Assembly: GCA_040752815.1 (NCBI GenBank)
Contig: JBFMGC010000008.1
Location: 19,151 to 83,150 of the forward strand
DNA from: Candidatus Zixiibacteriota bacterium
GTDB taxonomy: Bacteria; Zixibacteria; MSB-5A5; GN15; FEB-12
DNA length: 64,000 bases
Reading direction: 5' to 3'
The position numbers and the translations under genes were made by a program. The notes under the pieces are model-generated. The model made no database searches. It was not told the origin of the DNA and saw only the letters and a program-made list of their open reading frames with translations. Below, piece after piece: positions 44,277 through 52,725 of this stretch. Every line of letters starts with the position of its first letter. Position 1 is the first letter of the stretch.

Positions 44277-46637
44277 TCACCCCAGTGTTCTCGCCGTCTC
44301 CACCACCTCGATAGCTTCGATCATGTCCCCCACTTTAATGTCGTTGAAGTTCTCGATGCCGATACCGCACTCGAAACCTTCCTTGACCTCACGTGCGTCG
44401 TCCTTGAATCGCTTCAATGAGGCGATATTACCGGTGTAAACCGTTTTGCCGTCGCGGGTCAGGCGCACCCGATCTTTCCGGGAGACGCGTCCCTCGCGCA
44501 CGTAGCAGCCGGCGATAACTCCGACTCTCGGAACCTTGAAGATCTCCCGCACTTCGGCCATGCCGACAAACTGCTCTGACACCGTCGGGGCCAGCAACCC
44601 TTCAAGCGCCTTCTTGACATCTTCCTCGGCCTCGTAGATGACTTCGTACCGGCGAATGTCCACTTTCTCGCGTGCTGCCAGCTCACGCGCTCTCAGATCC
44701 GGCCCGACCTGGAATCCAATAATAATCGCATCAGACGCTGCCGCCAGGAGAACATCTGACTCGGTTACCGGTCCGACCCCGCGGCGAATGATGGCGGTCT
44801 TGACTTCGGAAGTCTCGATCTTTCCGAGAGTGTCGGCCAGAACTTCCGCTGATCCGTCGACATCGGCCTTGATGATCAGGCGAACTTCCTGAATCTGGCC
44901 TTCCTGAATGCGGCTGAAGACTTTGTCAAGAGAGATCGCGCCCTGCGGCCGGCGGGCATCGTACTCACGCTTGATCTGGCCGCGCCGAGCGGTGATTTCG
45001 CGTGCTTCCTGGTCGTCCTTGACTACCAGAAAGCTGTCACCGGCCTGCGGAACACCGCTGAGCCCTGTGACCTGCGCCGGTGTCGACGGGCCGATCGTAT
45101 CGAGGCGTTGATCGCGATCGTTGTGAACGGTGCGCACGTGCCCGGAATAGACGCCCGCTACAATCGGGTCTCCTACGCGCAACGTACCGCGCTGGATCAA
45201 TACCGTGGCGACCGGGCCGCGCCCTTTTTCGAGTTTGGAGTCAACGACTACGCCCTGGCCGCGTATCGACGGATCCGCCTTCAGATCGAGCATCTCAGCC
45301 TGGAGGAGGATCATTTCGAGCAGCTTGTCGATACCTTCGCCGGACTTTGACGAAATGTTCACGGCGATAGTCTTACCACCCCAGGCCTCCACGAGAAGGT
45401 TCTGCTTGGCCAGTTGATTGCGGACCTCGTCTGGATTTGCGCCGGGTTTATCGATTTTGGAAATCGCTACCACGATTGGAACGCCTGCGGCGCGGGCGTG
45501 ATCGATGGCCTCAATCGTCTGTGGGCGCACGCCCTCGTCGGCCGCCACTATAAGCACGACGATATCGGTGATCTGTGTCCCGCGAGAGCGCATCGCCGTG
45601 AACGCCTCGTGACCGGGGGTATCGAGAAAGACGATCCGACTGTCATTATGGACCACCTCGTAGGCGCCGATGTGCTGCGTGATCGCTCCGGCCTCGCCCG
45701 CGACTACGTTGGTCTTGCGGATATAATCCAGCAGAGACGTTTTGCCGTGGTCGACATGCCCCATTACCGTAACTACCGGCGCCCGCAGTGCCAGTTGTTC
45801 TTCGTGTTCTTCCTCGCGAGCTTCCTCGCCGATTTCGGCCTGCAGTTTGACATCGTAGCCGAACTCGCTGGCGACCATTTCGATTGTATCCATGTCGAGG
45901 CGCTGGTTGATCGTTGCCAGCATGCCGAGCTCCATAAGCTTGGCCACGACCTCGGCCGGTTTGTGGTCCATCAGCTTGGCCAGCTCGGCCACGGACATGA
46001 ACTCGTTCACCTCGATCTGGTTGGGATTCTCAATACCCGTATCATCGTCAGAGGCAGCCTTCTTGTATTTGCGTTTCGGTTTGCCGCCGCTGAGGTCGGC
46101 CATTGTCGCGCGGAAACTCTTGGCCACCTCGACCTGGTCAACCACGCGACGTTCTTTCTTCTTCTTGCGGTCTTTGCGCTTTTTCTTTTGCTCCGCCTTC
46201 TTGAGCATGGCCGCGAGATTGTCGTCTTCCTCGACTACAACCGGCGGGATGACTACAGGAGCGACCACAGGCTCAGCAACCTTTGGCGGTGCGGCCTTGA
46301 TCAGCTTTCCGCGGGTAAGGCCGTCGATCTTGGCCAGTGTGTTCGCCTCGGCCGCCGCCTTCGCGGCCGCCTCGGCCTCGGCTTTGGCTCTGGCTTCGAT
46401 CTCGAGCCGATGACGCTCCGCGTCAAGCGCCGCCTTGCGCTTCTGCTCCATCTCGAGCTTGGCCTGGCGGCGTTCCTGAGCGAACTTGAGGCTTACCGCA
46501 TTGACGATATCCGGGGTCGCCGCCGCCATGTGCGACTTGACTGGATATCCCATATCCTGGACGATCTTCAGCATGGCATGAGCCGAGACCTTGTATTCCT
46601 TTGCCAGGTCATGAATCTTCTTTGTCACTACTGCCAT
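44277..46637 (-). CDS. infB: Translation initiation factor IF-2
   Basis: 786 residues. An IF2N domain at the start ([20 protein letters not shown]), a charged linker with long Ala/Glu and Lys/Arg tracts (about 60-190), a second IF2N ([20 protein letters not shown]), then the G domain ([27 protein letters not shown]) and domains II-IV. Delivers fMet-tRNA to the 30S. GAGG lies 10 bases before the ATG. No ylxR or ylxQ gene stands between nusA and infB, unlike Firmicutes. Confidence 0.98.
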   Translation of the reverse strand: MAVVTKKIHDLAKEYKVSAHAMLKIVQDMGYPVKSHMAAATPDIVNAVSLKFAQERRQAKLEMEQKRKAALDAERHRLEIEARAKAEAEAAAKAAAEANTLAKIDGLTRGKLIKAAPPKVAEPVVAPVVIPPVVVEEDDNLAAMLKKAEQKKKRKDRKKKKERRVVDQVEVAKSFRATMADLSGGKPKRKYKKAASDDDTGIENPNQIEVNEFMSVAELAKLMDHKPAEVVAKLMELGMLATINQRLDMDTIEMVASEFGYDVKLQAEIGEEAREEEHEEQLALRAPVVTVMGHVDHGKTSLLDYIRKTNVVAGEAGAITQHIGAYEVVHNDSRIVFLDTPGHEAFTAMRSRGTQITDIVVLIVAADEGVRPQTIEAIDHARAAGVPIVVAISKIDKPGANPDEVRNQLAKQNLLVEAWGGKTIAVNISSKSGEGIDKLLEMILLQAEMLDLKADPSIRGQGVVVDSKLEKGRGPVATVLIQRGTLRVGDPIVAGVYSGHVRTVHNDRDQRLDTIGPSTPAQVTGLSGVPQAGDSFLVVKDDQEAREITARRGQIKREYDARRPQGAISLDKVFSRIQEGQIQEVRLIIKADVDGSAEVLADTLGKIETSEVKTAIIRRGVGPVTESDVLLAAASDAIIIGFQVGPDLRARELAAREKVDIRRYEVIYEAEEDVKKALEGLLAPTVSEQFVGMAEVREIFKVPRVGVIAGCYVREGRVSRKDRVRLTRDGKTVYTGNIASLKRFKDDAREVKEGFECGIGIENFNDIKVGDMIEAIEVVETARTLG

Positions 46638-46694
46638 GCTTTATGTCCTCTTTCGACGTCCGCGGCTTGGCCATCAGTTGCCTGCCGCCTCCCA

Positions 46695-48185
46695 CTATTC
46701 GTCGATTTCCTCGTCATCCACCTTTACTGACTTGGCGGTGTCTTCATCCTCATCCTCGATATCCTCAAGATCCGGCGCACCGGCCTCCATGATATCATCG
46801 ATCTCAGACACATATTCCGGCGAATCTTCGAACACGTCGGCCTCGCGCAGTTTGGTTTCGGCAGGCTCGGCTTCCGCCTCCGCCGCCTTTTCGGCCTCAT
46901 GGCGCTTGCGGTACTCTTCCTCGAGTTTGGCCACCATCTCCTGGGCCCGCTGGATCAGTTTCTCGGCAGTTTTCTCGCCGATACCCTCAATCTTGGTGAG
47001 CGATTCCACAGTGGCCTGGGCCAGGCGCTGCACCGAGCTGATATCGGCCGCTACCAGTCGATCCCGGATCTTGACACCGATACCCTCGACCTGACCAACC
47101 GGCACCAACATCTCGGCCTCGCGGCGTTTATCCTCGTTGTGCTGGCTTTCGGAGATGATATTGACTTTCCAGCCTGTCAGCTTCGACGCGAGACGGGCGT
47201 TCTGACCGTTCCTGCCAATGGCCAGAGAGAGCTTTTCGTCCTCGACCACGACTGTCATCTTCTTTTCGAGATCGAACGAGTCGATGTGCACCACTTTGGC
47301 CGGAGCCAGAGCACGCGTGACGAATACTTCCGGAGACGACGTGTACGGAACTATGTCGATGCGCTCGTTGTTCAGCTCGCGCACAATAGCCTGAACGCGC
47401 ACACCCTTGATGCCTACGCAAGCGCCGACCGGGTCGATGCGGTCATCGGACGAATACACCGCGATCTTGGCTCGTTCGCCGGGTTCCCGGGCGATAGCCT
47501 TGATCTCGATAACTTTCTCGAAAATCTCCGGCACCTCCATGGCAAACAGCGCCTTGAGGAATTCGTTGTTTACGCGTGAGAGGATGATCTGCGGTCCTCT
47601 CGGCGAGAGCTGCACGTCCTGGATATAAGCGCGAATCCGGTCACCCTGGCGGAACTTCTCCCGAGGAATCTGCTCTTTAATCGGCAGGACACCCTCACCG
47701 CGGCCGAGATTGACGATCACGTTGCCCTTGTCGATCTGCTGCACAATACCGGTGACCAGCGTGTTGACCTTGTCAATGAACTCCGCGTATATCCGCTCAT
47801 GCTCGACATCGCGGATTTTCTGGGTAAGGATCTGCTTCGCCGAGGCGATCGCGTTTCGGCCGAATTCCACTTCGTAGTCGAGATAGATTTCGAGCTCATC
47901 GCCGAGCTCAGCGGCATCGTCGATCTTCTTGGCCTCGTCCAGGCTGATCTCGGTTTCTTTGTCTACAATTCGGTCCACGACCTTCTTGGTGACAATCATG
48001 AACAGCTCGTTGGCTTTGCGGTCGAAGCGGAATGAGATGTTGTCGGTATTGACGTACTTCTTCTTGGCGGCGGCCAGCAGGCTGGCCTCCAGAGTCTGCA
48101 CCACGGAGTCGAAATCGATATTCTTTTCTCTGGCGATCAGCGTCATTGCTTCAAGCATGTCAAACGGCATAGCCCGATTCTCCAT
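46695..48185 (-). CDS. nusA: Transcription termination/antitermination factor NusA
   Basis: 496 residues. N-terminal polymerase-binding domain, S1 (NTLVTGIVQQIDKGNVIVNL), KH1 (VGACVGIKGVRVQAIVRELN) and KH2 (AIGRNGQNARLASKLTGWKV), then a helix-hairpin-helix pair (LTKIEGIGEKTAEKLIQRAQ) and a 70-residue acidic tail rich in Glu/Asp. The acidic tail replaces the AR repeats of enterobacterial NusA. The ATG forms TGATG with the rimP stop; ATG 48170 is an alternative start. Confidence 0.97.
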   Translation of the reverse strand: MENRAMPFDMLEAMTLIAREKNIDFDSVVQTLEASLLAAAKKKYVNTDNISFRFDRKANELFMIVTKKVVDRIVDKETEISLDEAKKIDDAAELGDELEIYLDYEVEFGRNAIASAKQILTQKIRDVEHERIYAEFIDKVNTLVTGIVQQIDKGNVIVNLGRGEGVLPIKEQIPREKFRQGDRIRAYIQDVQLSPRGPQIILSRVNNEFLKALFAMEVPEIFEKVIEIKAIAREPGERAKIAVYSSDDRIDPVGACVGIKGVRVQAIVRELNNERIDIVPYTSSPEVFVTRALAPAKVVHIDSFDLEKKMTVVVEDEKLSLAIGRNGQNARLASKLTGWKVNIISESQHNEDKRREAEMLVPVGQVEGIGVKIRDRLVAADISSVQRLAQATVESLTKIEGIGEKTAEKLIQRAQEMVAKLEEEYRKRHEAEKAAEAEAEPAETKLREADVFEDSPEYVSEIDDIMEAGAPDLEDIEDEDEDTAKSVKVDDEEIDE

Positions 48186-48625
48186 CAGAACACGATCTGC
48201 GCTCTTTTTATTTCAGGCAGATCGATCGTAATAACCTCATCAGCGACTCTAAACGTCACTCGGTTGTCATCAACCGCGACGATCTCGCCGACTACCGCTT
48301 TCCGGGCGCGGTCTAAGAACTCGACCCGGACGGTCTCTCCAACACGGTACTTGTAATCGCGCAGGGTTAACAGCGGCCGATCCAGGCCCGGCGATGACAC
48401 CTCAAGGGTATAACCGTTTTCGAACAGGCCTGTTCCGTCGATCACCGCGCCGATCACGCGCGACAGCCGGGCGCACTCGTCTATCGTGACACCGTTCTCG
48501 CCGTACACGAACAGTCGCACGGTGGTCGACGTCTTGTACCGGGATACGACCACGTCGGCCAATTCATACCCCTGGGCCTCAAGCGGCGCCGCGACCAGTT
48601 CGCTAACTGTCTGTTTCACTTCCAC
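48185..48625 (-). CDS. rimP: Ribosome maturation factor RimP
   Basis: 146 residues from GTG 48625, which has AGGAA 7 bases upstream; longer starts would run into the leader hairpin. Contains VVSRYKTSTTVRLFVYGENG and LEVSSPGLDRPLLTLRDY, the RimP signature, and a C-terminal SH3-like fold. Needed for 30S assembly. First gene of the rimP-nusA-infB operon, coupled to nusA. Confidence 0.95.
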   Translation of the reverse strand: MEVKQTVSELVAAPLEAQGYELADVVVSRYKTSTTVRLFVYGENGVTIDECARLSRVIGAVIDGTGLFENGYTLEVSSPGLDRPLLTLRDYKYRVGETVRVEFLDRARKAVVGEIVAVDDNRVTFRVADEVITIDLPEIKRAQIVF

Positions 48626-48648
48626 TTTGCTGTTCCTGCTATACCAAA

Positions 48649-48670
48649 AGAGTGGGTCTCTGCCCACTCT
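48649..48670 (-). terminator. Leader hairpin with U-tract upstream of rimP
   Basis: On the minus strand AGAGTGGG CAGAGA CCCACTCT is a perfect 8-base stem followed by TTTT. It lies between the promoter-like site and the rimP start, and between proS and rimP. It could end proS read-through or attenuate the rimP operon. A GUGGG/CCCAC hairpin before rimP is common in other phyla. Confidence 0.75.
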
Positions 48671-48681
48671 CCGAACTTGCT

Positions 48682-48710
48682 ATAATAAGGAAAGACCCGA
48701 ACCGATGCAA
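48682..48710 (-). promoter_or_regulatory. Sigma70-like promoter for the rimP-nusA-infB operon
   Basis: Minus strand TTGCAT, 17-base spacer, TATTAT (-35 at 48710-48705, -10 at 48687-48682). Transcription would start just before the leader hairpin, about 50 bases upstream of the rimP GTG. Confidence 0.5.
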
Positions 48711-48722
48711 CAACTTTGTGGG

Positions 48723-50444
48723 TCAGTTAAGTCCGTCAGCCATCTTCAGGACCGCCTTGACCACCTGCTCCACCGTCACCAGATGTACCTGGCTCCCGCT
48801 GCGGGCCTTGAGCTCTACCTTGCCGTCCTTCAACGACTTATCTCCAATAGTGAGCCGTATGGGCAGACCGACCAGGTCGGCGTCCATGAACTTAACTCCG
48901 GGGCGTTCGTCACGGTCATCGAGCAGCACGTCGATACCGTTTTCATTTAGCTGCCGGTATATCTTTTCGGCCGTATCGACCTGAGCCGCGGAGGACATTG
49001 AGACGGGCACGATTTCAACGAGAAACGGCGCGATACTCTTGGGCCAGACGATGCCCTTGTCGTCATGGTATTTCTCTAGGGCCGCCTGCGGAGTGCGTGT
49101 GATGCCGATACCGTAGGACCCCATGATACACGGTTTTTCGTTGCCATCGGCATCGAGAAACTTCGCCCCCAGCGTCTCGGAGTACTTGGTGCCGAGCATA
49201 AAAGTGTTGCCTACTTCGATGCCGTCTTTCACCACCAGCTCACCGCCGCAGCGAGGACAGAGATCGCCGGCGCGGGCCTTGGACAGGTCGACGACTTTGG
49301 AAGGTTTGAAGTCGCGTCCGATATTGACATTCAGGATGTGCTTTTCATCCTGATTGGCCCCCGTGACGAAGTTTTGCAGTTCAGTGACTAATGGATCGAC
49401 CAGAAGAGCTACCTCGCCTTTGAGACCGATCGGTCCGGCAAAACCGACCGGCGCCCCGGTGACCTGCTCGACCGTAGCCGCATCGGCCATCTGAAGATCG
49501 ATCGCTCCAACCGCGTTCTTGAGTTTGACCTCGTTCAGATCACGGTCGCCCCGGATCAGCGCTGCCACCGTTTTGCCGTCGGCAAGGAACAAGAGCGTTT
49601 TTACCAGACGGGTGGCATCGACATTGAGGAATCTCGTTAGTTCCTCGATAGTCGCCGCGCCGGGAGTATCTACGGGCTGCATCGGCTTGATAGCGGCATC
49701 AGGCGTGATCTTTGTGGCGTCTTTGAAGGTTGCCTTCTCGACATTGGCCGCGTAGTCACACTTGGTGCAAGCGGCGATCTTCTCTTCGCCGGCGTTGGTG
49801 TCGACCAGCAGCATGAACTCGTGCGCCGCCTTGCCGCCCATCGCTCCGGTATCAGACTCGACTTTCAGTACATCCAAGCCCGCACGGCGGAAGATGGCGT
49901 AGTAGGCGTCCACCATCGCCTGATAAGACTTCGCGAAGGACTCCTCGGTAGCGTCAAACGTATATGCGTCTTTCATGATGAACTCCCGACCGCGCATCAG
50001 GCCGAACCGGGGGCGGATTTCATCGCGGAACTTAACCTGGATCTGGTACAGATTGAGCGGCAACTGTCGGTAGCTTCGAACCTCGCCGGCGATCAGATTG
50101 GTGACAGTCTCCTCGTGGGTGCCGCACAGGACCATTTCGTGCTGGTGGCGGTCTTTCAGGCGCATCTGCTCCGGGCCGATGGAGTGGTAGCGGCCGCTCT
50201 TTTGCCAGAGTTCGGCCGGACAGATGACCGACATGGTGATCTCCAGCGCGCCGGCTTTGTTCATTTCCTCGCGGACGATACGGGAGAACTTCTCAATTAC
50301 CCGCTGCATGAGCGGCAGGTAAATATAGACTCCGGCGACGAGTTTGCGGATGTAGCCACCGCGAAGCAGCAACTGGTGGGAGACGAGTTCCGCCTCGGAC
50401 TGTTCTTGTCTAAGCGTGGGGATGTAGCACTGGCTCCAGCGCAT
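48723..50444 (-). CDS. proS: Prolyl-tRNA synthetase (bacterial type, with editing domain)
   Basis: 573 residues. Class II motifs (PAELWQKSGRYHSIGPEQMR, FRDEIRPRFGLMRGREFIMK, MGSYGIGITRTPQAALEK), an inserted YbaK-type editing domain (about 250-380) and a C-terminal anticodon-binding domain. Two Cys pairs (CTKCDYA, CPRCGG) flank the insert and may bind zinc. AAGGA lies 8 bases before the ATG. It may be co-transcribed with the rimP operon or end at the hairpin before it. Confidence 0.97.
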   Translation of the reverse strand: MRWSQCYIPTLRQEQSEAELVSHQLLLRGGYIRKLVAGVYIYLPLMQRVIEKFSRIVREEMNKAGALEITMSVICPAELWQKSGRYHSIGPEQMRLKDRHQHEMVLCGTHEETVTNLIAGEVRSYRQLPLNLYQIQVKFRDEIRPRFGLMRGREFIMKDAYTFDATEESFAKSYQAMVDAYYAIFRRAGLDVLKVESDTGAMGGKAAHEFMLLVDTNAGEEKIAACTKCDYAANVEKATFKDATKITPDAAIKPMQPVDTPGAATIEELTRFLNVDATRLVKTLLFLADGKTVAALIRGDRDLNEVKLKNAVGAIDLQMADAATVEQVTGAPVGFAGPIGLKGEVALLVDPLVTELQNFVTGANQDEKHILNVNIGRDFKPSKVVDLSKARAGDLCPRCGGELVVKDGIEVGNTFMLGTKYSETLGAKFLDADGNEKPCIMGSYGIGITRTPQAALEKYHDDKGIVWPKSIAPFLVEIVPVSMSSAAQVDTAEKIYRQLNENGIDVLLDDRDERPGVKFMDADLVGLPIRLTIGDKSLKDGKVELKARSGSQVHLVTVEQVVKAVLKMADGLN

Positions 50445-50640
50445 TGATTAAGTCCTTATCATCCGGTCGGTTATCGAAGCGACCCGGACACCGGCTGGTT
50501 CGGGCGCGCAGCTGACAAAATACGGTTTTGGCGGCACGGCGCAATTCTAAACTAACGTAGCCCCAATCTGTCGGTACGCGTTGCTCAGTGACGGGCGGAA
50601 AACTATTGCCCGCATTGACGGTTTGTTGTATGTATCCAGC

Positions 50641-50661
50641 CGCCTGTCAGAGCGACAGGCG
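50641..50661. repeat. Perfect hairpin just upstream of tRNA-Arg
   Basis: CGCCTGTC AGAGC GACAGGCG, an 8-base perfect stem ending nine bases before the mature tRNA 5' end. It may be a processing or regulatory structure, or another dispersed palindrome. A weak promoter-like pair (TTGCCC, 17 bases, TATGTA at 50606-50634) precedes it. Confidence 0.5.
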
Positions 50662-50669
50662 TCATCTCT

Positions 50670-50741
50670 GCCCCCGTGGTGTAACGGATAACGCATCGGC
50701 CTCCGGAGCCGGTAATTCAGGTTCGATTCCTGACGGGGGTA
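50670..50741 (+). tRNA. tRNA-Arg, anticodon CCG
   Basis: 72 nt. The acceptor GCCCCCG pairs with CGGGGGT (one G-U), with discriminator A; CCA is not encoded. The anticodon arm TCGGC CTCCGGA GCCGG gives CCG, reading CGG. The T arm is CAGGTTCGATTCCTG. Confidence 0.96.
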
Positions 50742-51128
50742 TTTTCTTCCATGCAGGGCGCATGTTTTCAAGATGTACTTAGGCTCACTCGTTGACTATG
50801 GCCGCGCCGCGTCTGGCGTCCTTGGCACACATCTGGTCGTAAGAAACGTGGATCTGTACCGTGACTGGCCGCTTTTGTGTGAACCGGTCGGTCAGAAGAT
50901 TGTTGAAATAAACTATAGACTTCTGATATTCAAACCGATATACTTGAATATCAGAATTGGTTTCCGTCGTGACACTTGTCAAGGTTTTGTGTAGTTTTTC
51001 CAACAGATCTCTGTACAAGCTGAATCTCGGGACCGACGCGCAATAGTGCGCAAGAACGAGTTTATCAGGCCGAAACTGCATCCCCACGGACGAGATTTCT
51101 GCTTGGATAAACAAAACCGGAGTGTAGA
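50742..51128. other. Long AT-richer leader upstream of the RRM gene
   Basis: 387 bases between tRNA-Arg and the RRM protein, clearly less GC-rich than the neighbouring genes. It contains a long inverted repeat (50921-50956). A 109-codon minus-strand frame (50785-51114) crosses it, but its codon use and the perfect palindrome inside it argue against a gene. A long structured 5' leader is typical of cold-shock RNA-binding proteins; that role is inferred. Confidence 0.5.
50921..50956. repeat. 13-base perfect inverted repeat in the RRM leader
   Basis: TTCTGATATTCAA and TTGAATATCAGAA, 10 bases apart (ACCGATATAC). As RNA it would form an AU-rich 13-base-pair stem; as DNA it could bind a dimeric regulator. 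No T-tract follows. Confidence 0.8.
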
Positions 51129-51449
51129 ATGAATATCTACGTAGGCAACCTGTCGTTTGACACGACAGAAGACCAGTTGCGCCAGGCTTTCGCCGGTTTC
51201 GGCGAAGTCTCCAGCGTCAACATCATCACGGACAAGTACACCGGCGAGCCGAGAGGCTTTGCGTTCGTGGAAATGTCCGGCAAGGCCGAGGCCATAGCCG
51301 CGATCAGCGGCCTCAATGGCCAGGAGCTGAACGGGCGCGCGCTCAACGTGAACGAGGCCCGTCCTCGCACCGAAGGCGCCGGCGGCCGTGGTGGTGGTGG
51401 TAACCGTGGCGGCGGCCGCGGCGGCGGTTATCGCGATCGGAGATACTAA
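51129..51449 (+). CDS. RRM-type RNA-binding protein with RGG tail
   Basis: 106 residues. One RRM (about 1-80) with RNP2 IYVGNL and RNP1 RGFAFVEM, then a Gly/Arg-rich tail (GGRGGGGNRGGGRGGG). This matches the Rbp family of cyanobacteria and FCB bacteria, several of which are cold-inducible RNA chaperones. Monocistronic, followed by a strong terminator. The tail is the likely unstructured RNA-binding part. Confidence 0.95.
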   Translation: MNIYVGNLSFDTTEDQLRQAFAGFGEVSSVNIITDKYTGEPRGFAFVEMSGKAEAIAAISGLNGQELNGRALNVNEARPRTEGAGGRGGGGNRGGGRGGGYRDRRY

Positions 51450-51501
51450 CCCGACAGGCGGGAGTTCAGACTCCTGTCACTGCGCGTAGCGCAAACACAA
51501 A

Positions 51502-51537
51502 AGAGGTCGGGCGGTTTGCCCGGCCTCTCTCTTTTTT
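51502..51537 (+). terminator. Intrinsic terminator, probably bidirectional
   Basis: AGAGGTCGGGC GGTTT GCCCGGCCTCT, an 11-base stem with one G-U pair, followed by CTCTTTTTT on the plus strand and by TTTTG on the minus strand. It serves the RRM gene and plausibly the convergent gene ending at 51552. Confidence 0.92.
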
Positions 51538-51551
51538 GTGTCATCTGCAAT

Positions 51552-52079
51552 TCACGCTCTTAGACGGCCCAGCCTCACGCAGATCAGACCCACACTGAAC
51601 GATTGCGGATCTCCGGTGTGCATCATGTATGTGAAGCCGATTCGCTTCCAATAGAGATCAAACTGCAGAGCCGGTCCCCAGGCATGGCCGGAGTAATCCC
51701 AAGCGGTCGCGCGGGGGTAGCCGCCATGATACCACATCCTGCCTATGCCCAGACGGATCGCGAACAACGATGACTTTCGCAACGTGAAATCCCATCCCCC
51801 CATGAGCGCTAATTCGGTGACACTCTCCTGGTAGGTGCTGAAAACCGGCGTGAGTGCGTTCAGCCCTACCAGACGAAACGACACACTCGGCCCTTGCGTA
51901 CGGTAGCTATAGGTGCCTCCGGCCGCGATTCCGCCTTCCGACGACTGAGTCCATAGCGATGACGATCCGGCCCCGACACCGATAGTCGCGTTGACGGTGC
52001 CGGCGGCCGATATCTCCGGCCGGAGCACATATACCAACAGGCTCGCTAAAGCGACTATGTTTGTAACGTTTGGTTTCAC
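51552..52079 (-). CDS. Small exported protein, probable outer-membrane barrel
   Basis: 175 residues, family not recognised. A signal peptide (IVALASLLVYVLRPEISA) is followed by a Gly/Ser/Tyr-rich chain with alternating hydrophobic residues (NATIGVGAGSSSLW, SLFAIRLGIGRMWYHGG, SFSVGLICVRLG). About eight strands could form a small OmpW/OmpX-like barrel, although the end is not a terminal aromatic. Alone, convergent with the RRM gene. Confidence 0.65.
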   Translation of the reverse strand: MKPNVTNIVALASLLVYVLRPEISAAGTVNATIGVGAGSSSLWTQSSEGGIAAGGTYSYRTQGPSVSFRLVGLNALTPVFSTYQESVTELALMGGWDFTLRKSSLFAIRLGIGRMWYHGGYPRATAWDYSGHAWGPALQFDLYWKRIGFTYMMHTGDPQSFSVGLICVRLGRLRA

Positions 52080-52273
52080 GGCAATCGATCCTGATCTGGT
52101 GGCAACTATCGCACAGCCTCAGCGAGTGCAATAAGTGTGCCAACTGATCCGGGTTGACCCGCTGGCAGTTAGTCGAGTATGTATAAGGAGGTTACCGAGT
52201 GAGCGGTTTCCCGCCTCGCGAACCTTTGGTGGTTAGTCAGTAACCAATTGGATATAGTGGTGGAGGGAGCGGC

Positions 52274-52519
52274 TTACACAAAGATCGTGATCAGCACCGC
52301 CAGCCAGAGCAGGATGGTGCCGATTATTGCCGATGCCCGCGCACCGCCGACAATGAATGCGAAAGCTGTGTACAGAAGCCCGATTCCGAGACGGGCCGTA
52401 ATCTTGGCAATCGGGCGAAAGCTGATAGCGTCGGCAATCAGCAGCAGTCCGGCCAGAAGAGCGGCGAGGTATATCAGCCAGTAGTACGGTTCGGATTTAG
52501 CGGAAGCACCTGAGCTCAT
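52274..52519 (-). CDS. Small three-helix membrane protein
   Basis: 81 residues from ATG 52519; a longer frame upstream is not protein-like. Three hydrophobic segments: YWLIYLAALLAGLLLIADAI, ARLGIGLLYTAFAFIVGG and AIIGTILLWLAVLITIFV. No family recognised. Flanked by repeats, with no obvious partner; 206 bases upstream lies the amidase gene on the same strand. Confidence 0.6.
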   Translation of the reverse strand: MSSGASAKSEPYYWLIYLAALLAGLLLIADAISFRPIAKITARLGIGLLYTAFAFIVGGARASAIIGTILLWLAVLITIFV

Positions 52520-52625
52520 GTGGTCAGTTCCATTCCGTGTTCGCTTTGTAACTGTCGCGCACTGCCGGTGACGCCGGACCCACGGCAGAGCTGTCGGGTA
52601 CGGGGGCATATGGTCCCTGTGGGTG

Positions 52626-52691
52626 GCAGACGTCCTCGTCTGCCCCTCCGGTTACGGCTCCTGAGAGGCCGGGCAGACCGGGAGGTCTGCC
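52626..52691. repeat. Two hairpins: GAGGAC-core copy and GGCAGACC/GGTCTGCC stem
   Basis: GCAGACG TCCT CGTCTGC (52626-52643, 7-base perfect stem) and GGCAGACC GGGA GGTCTGCC (52672-52691, 8-base perfect stem). The minus strand of the first reads CGAGGACGT in its core, as at 9391 and 19173. Both hairpins share GCAGAC. No T-tract. Confidence 0.65.
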
Positions 52692-52725
52692 GCGCACGTT
52701 AAAGTGCCGGTCGGTGCACGTCATG

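Noticed and set aside
45414..46730. 438-codon plus-strand frame opposite infB and nusA
   Set aside because: It lies opposite conserved infB domains; its His/Arg/Leu-rich text is typical of the complement of coding sequence.
50785..51114. 109-codon minus-strand frame upstream of the RRM gene
   Set aside because: No ribosome site or family signal, and it contains a perfect 13-base inverted repeat better explained as a leader structure.
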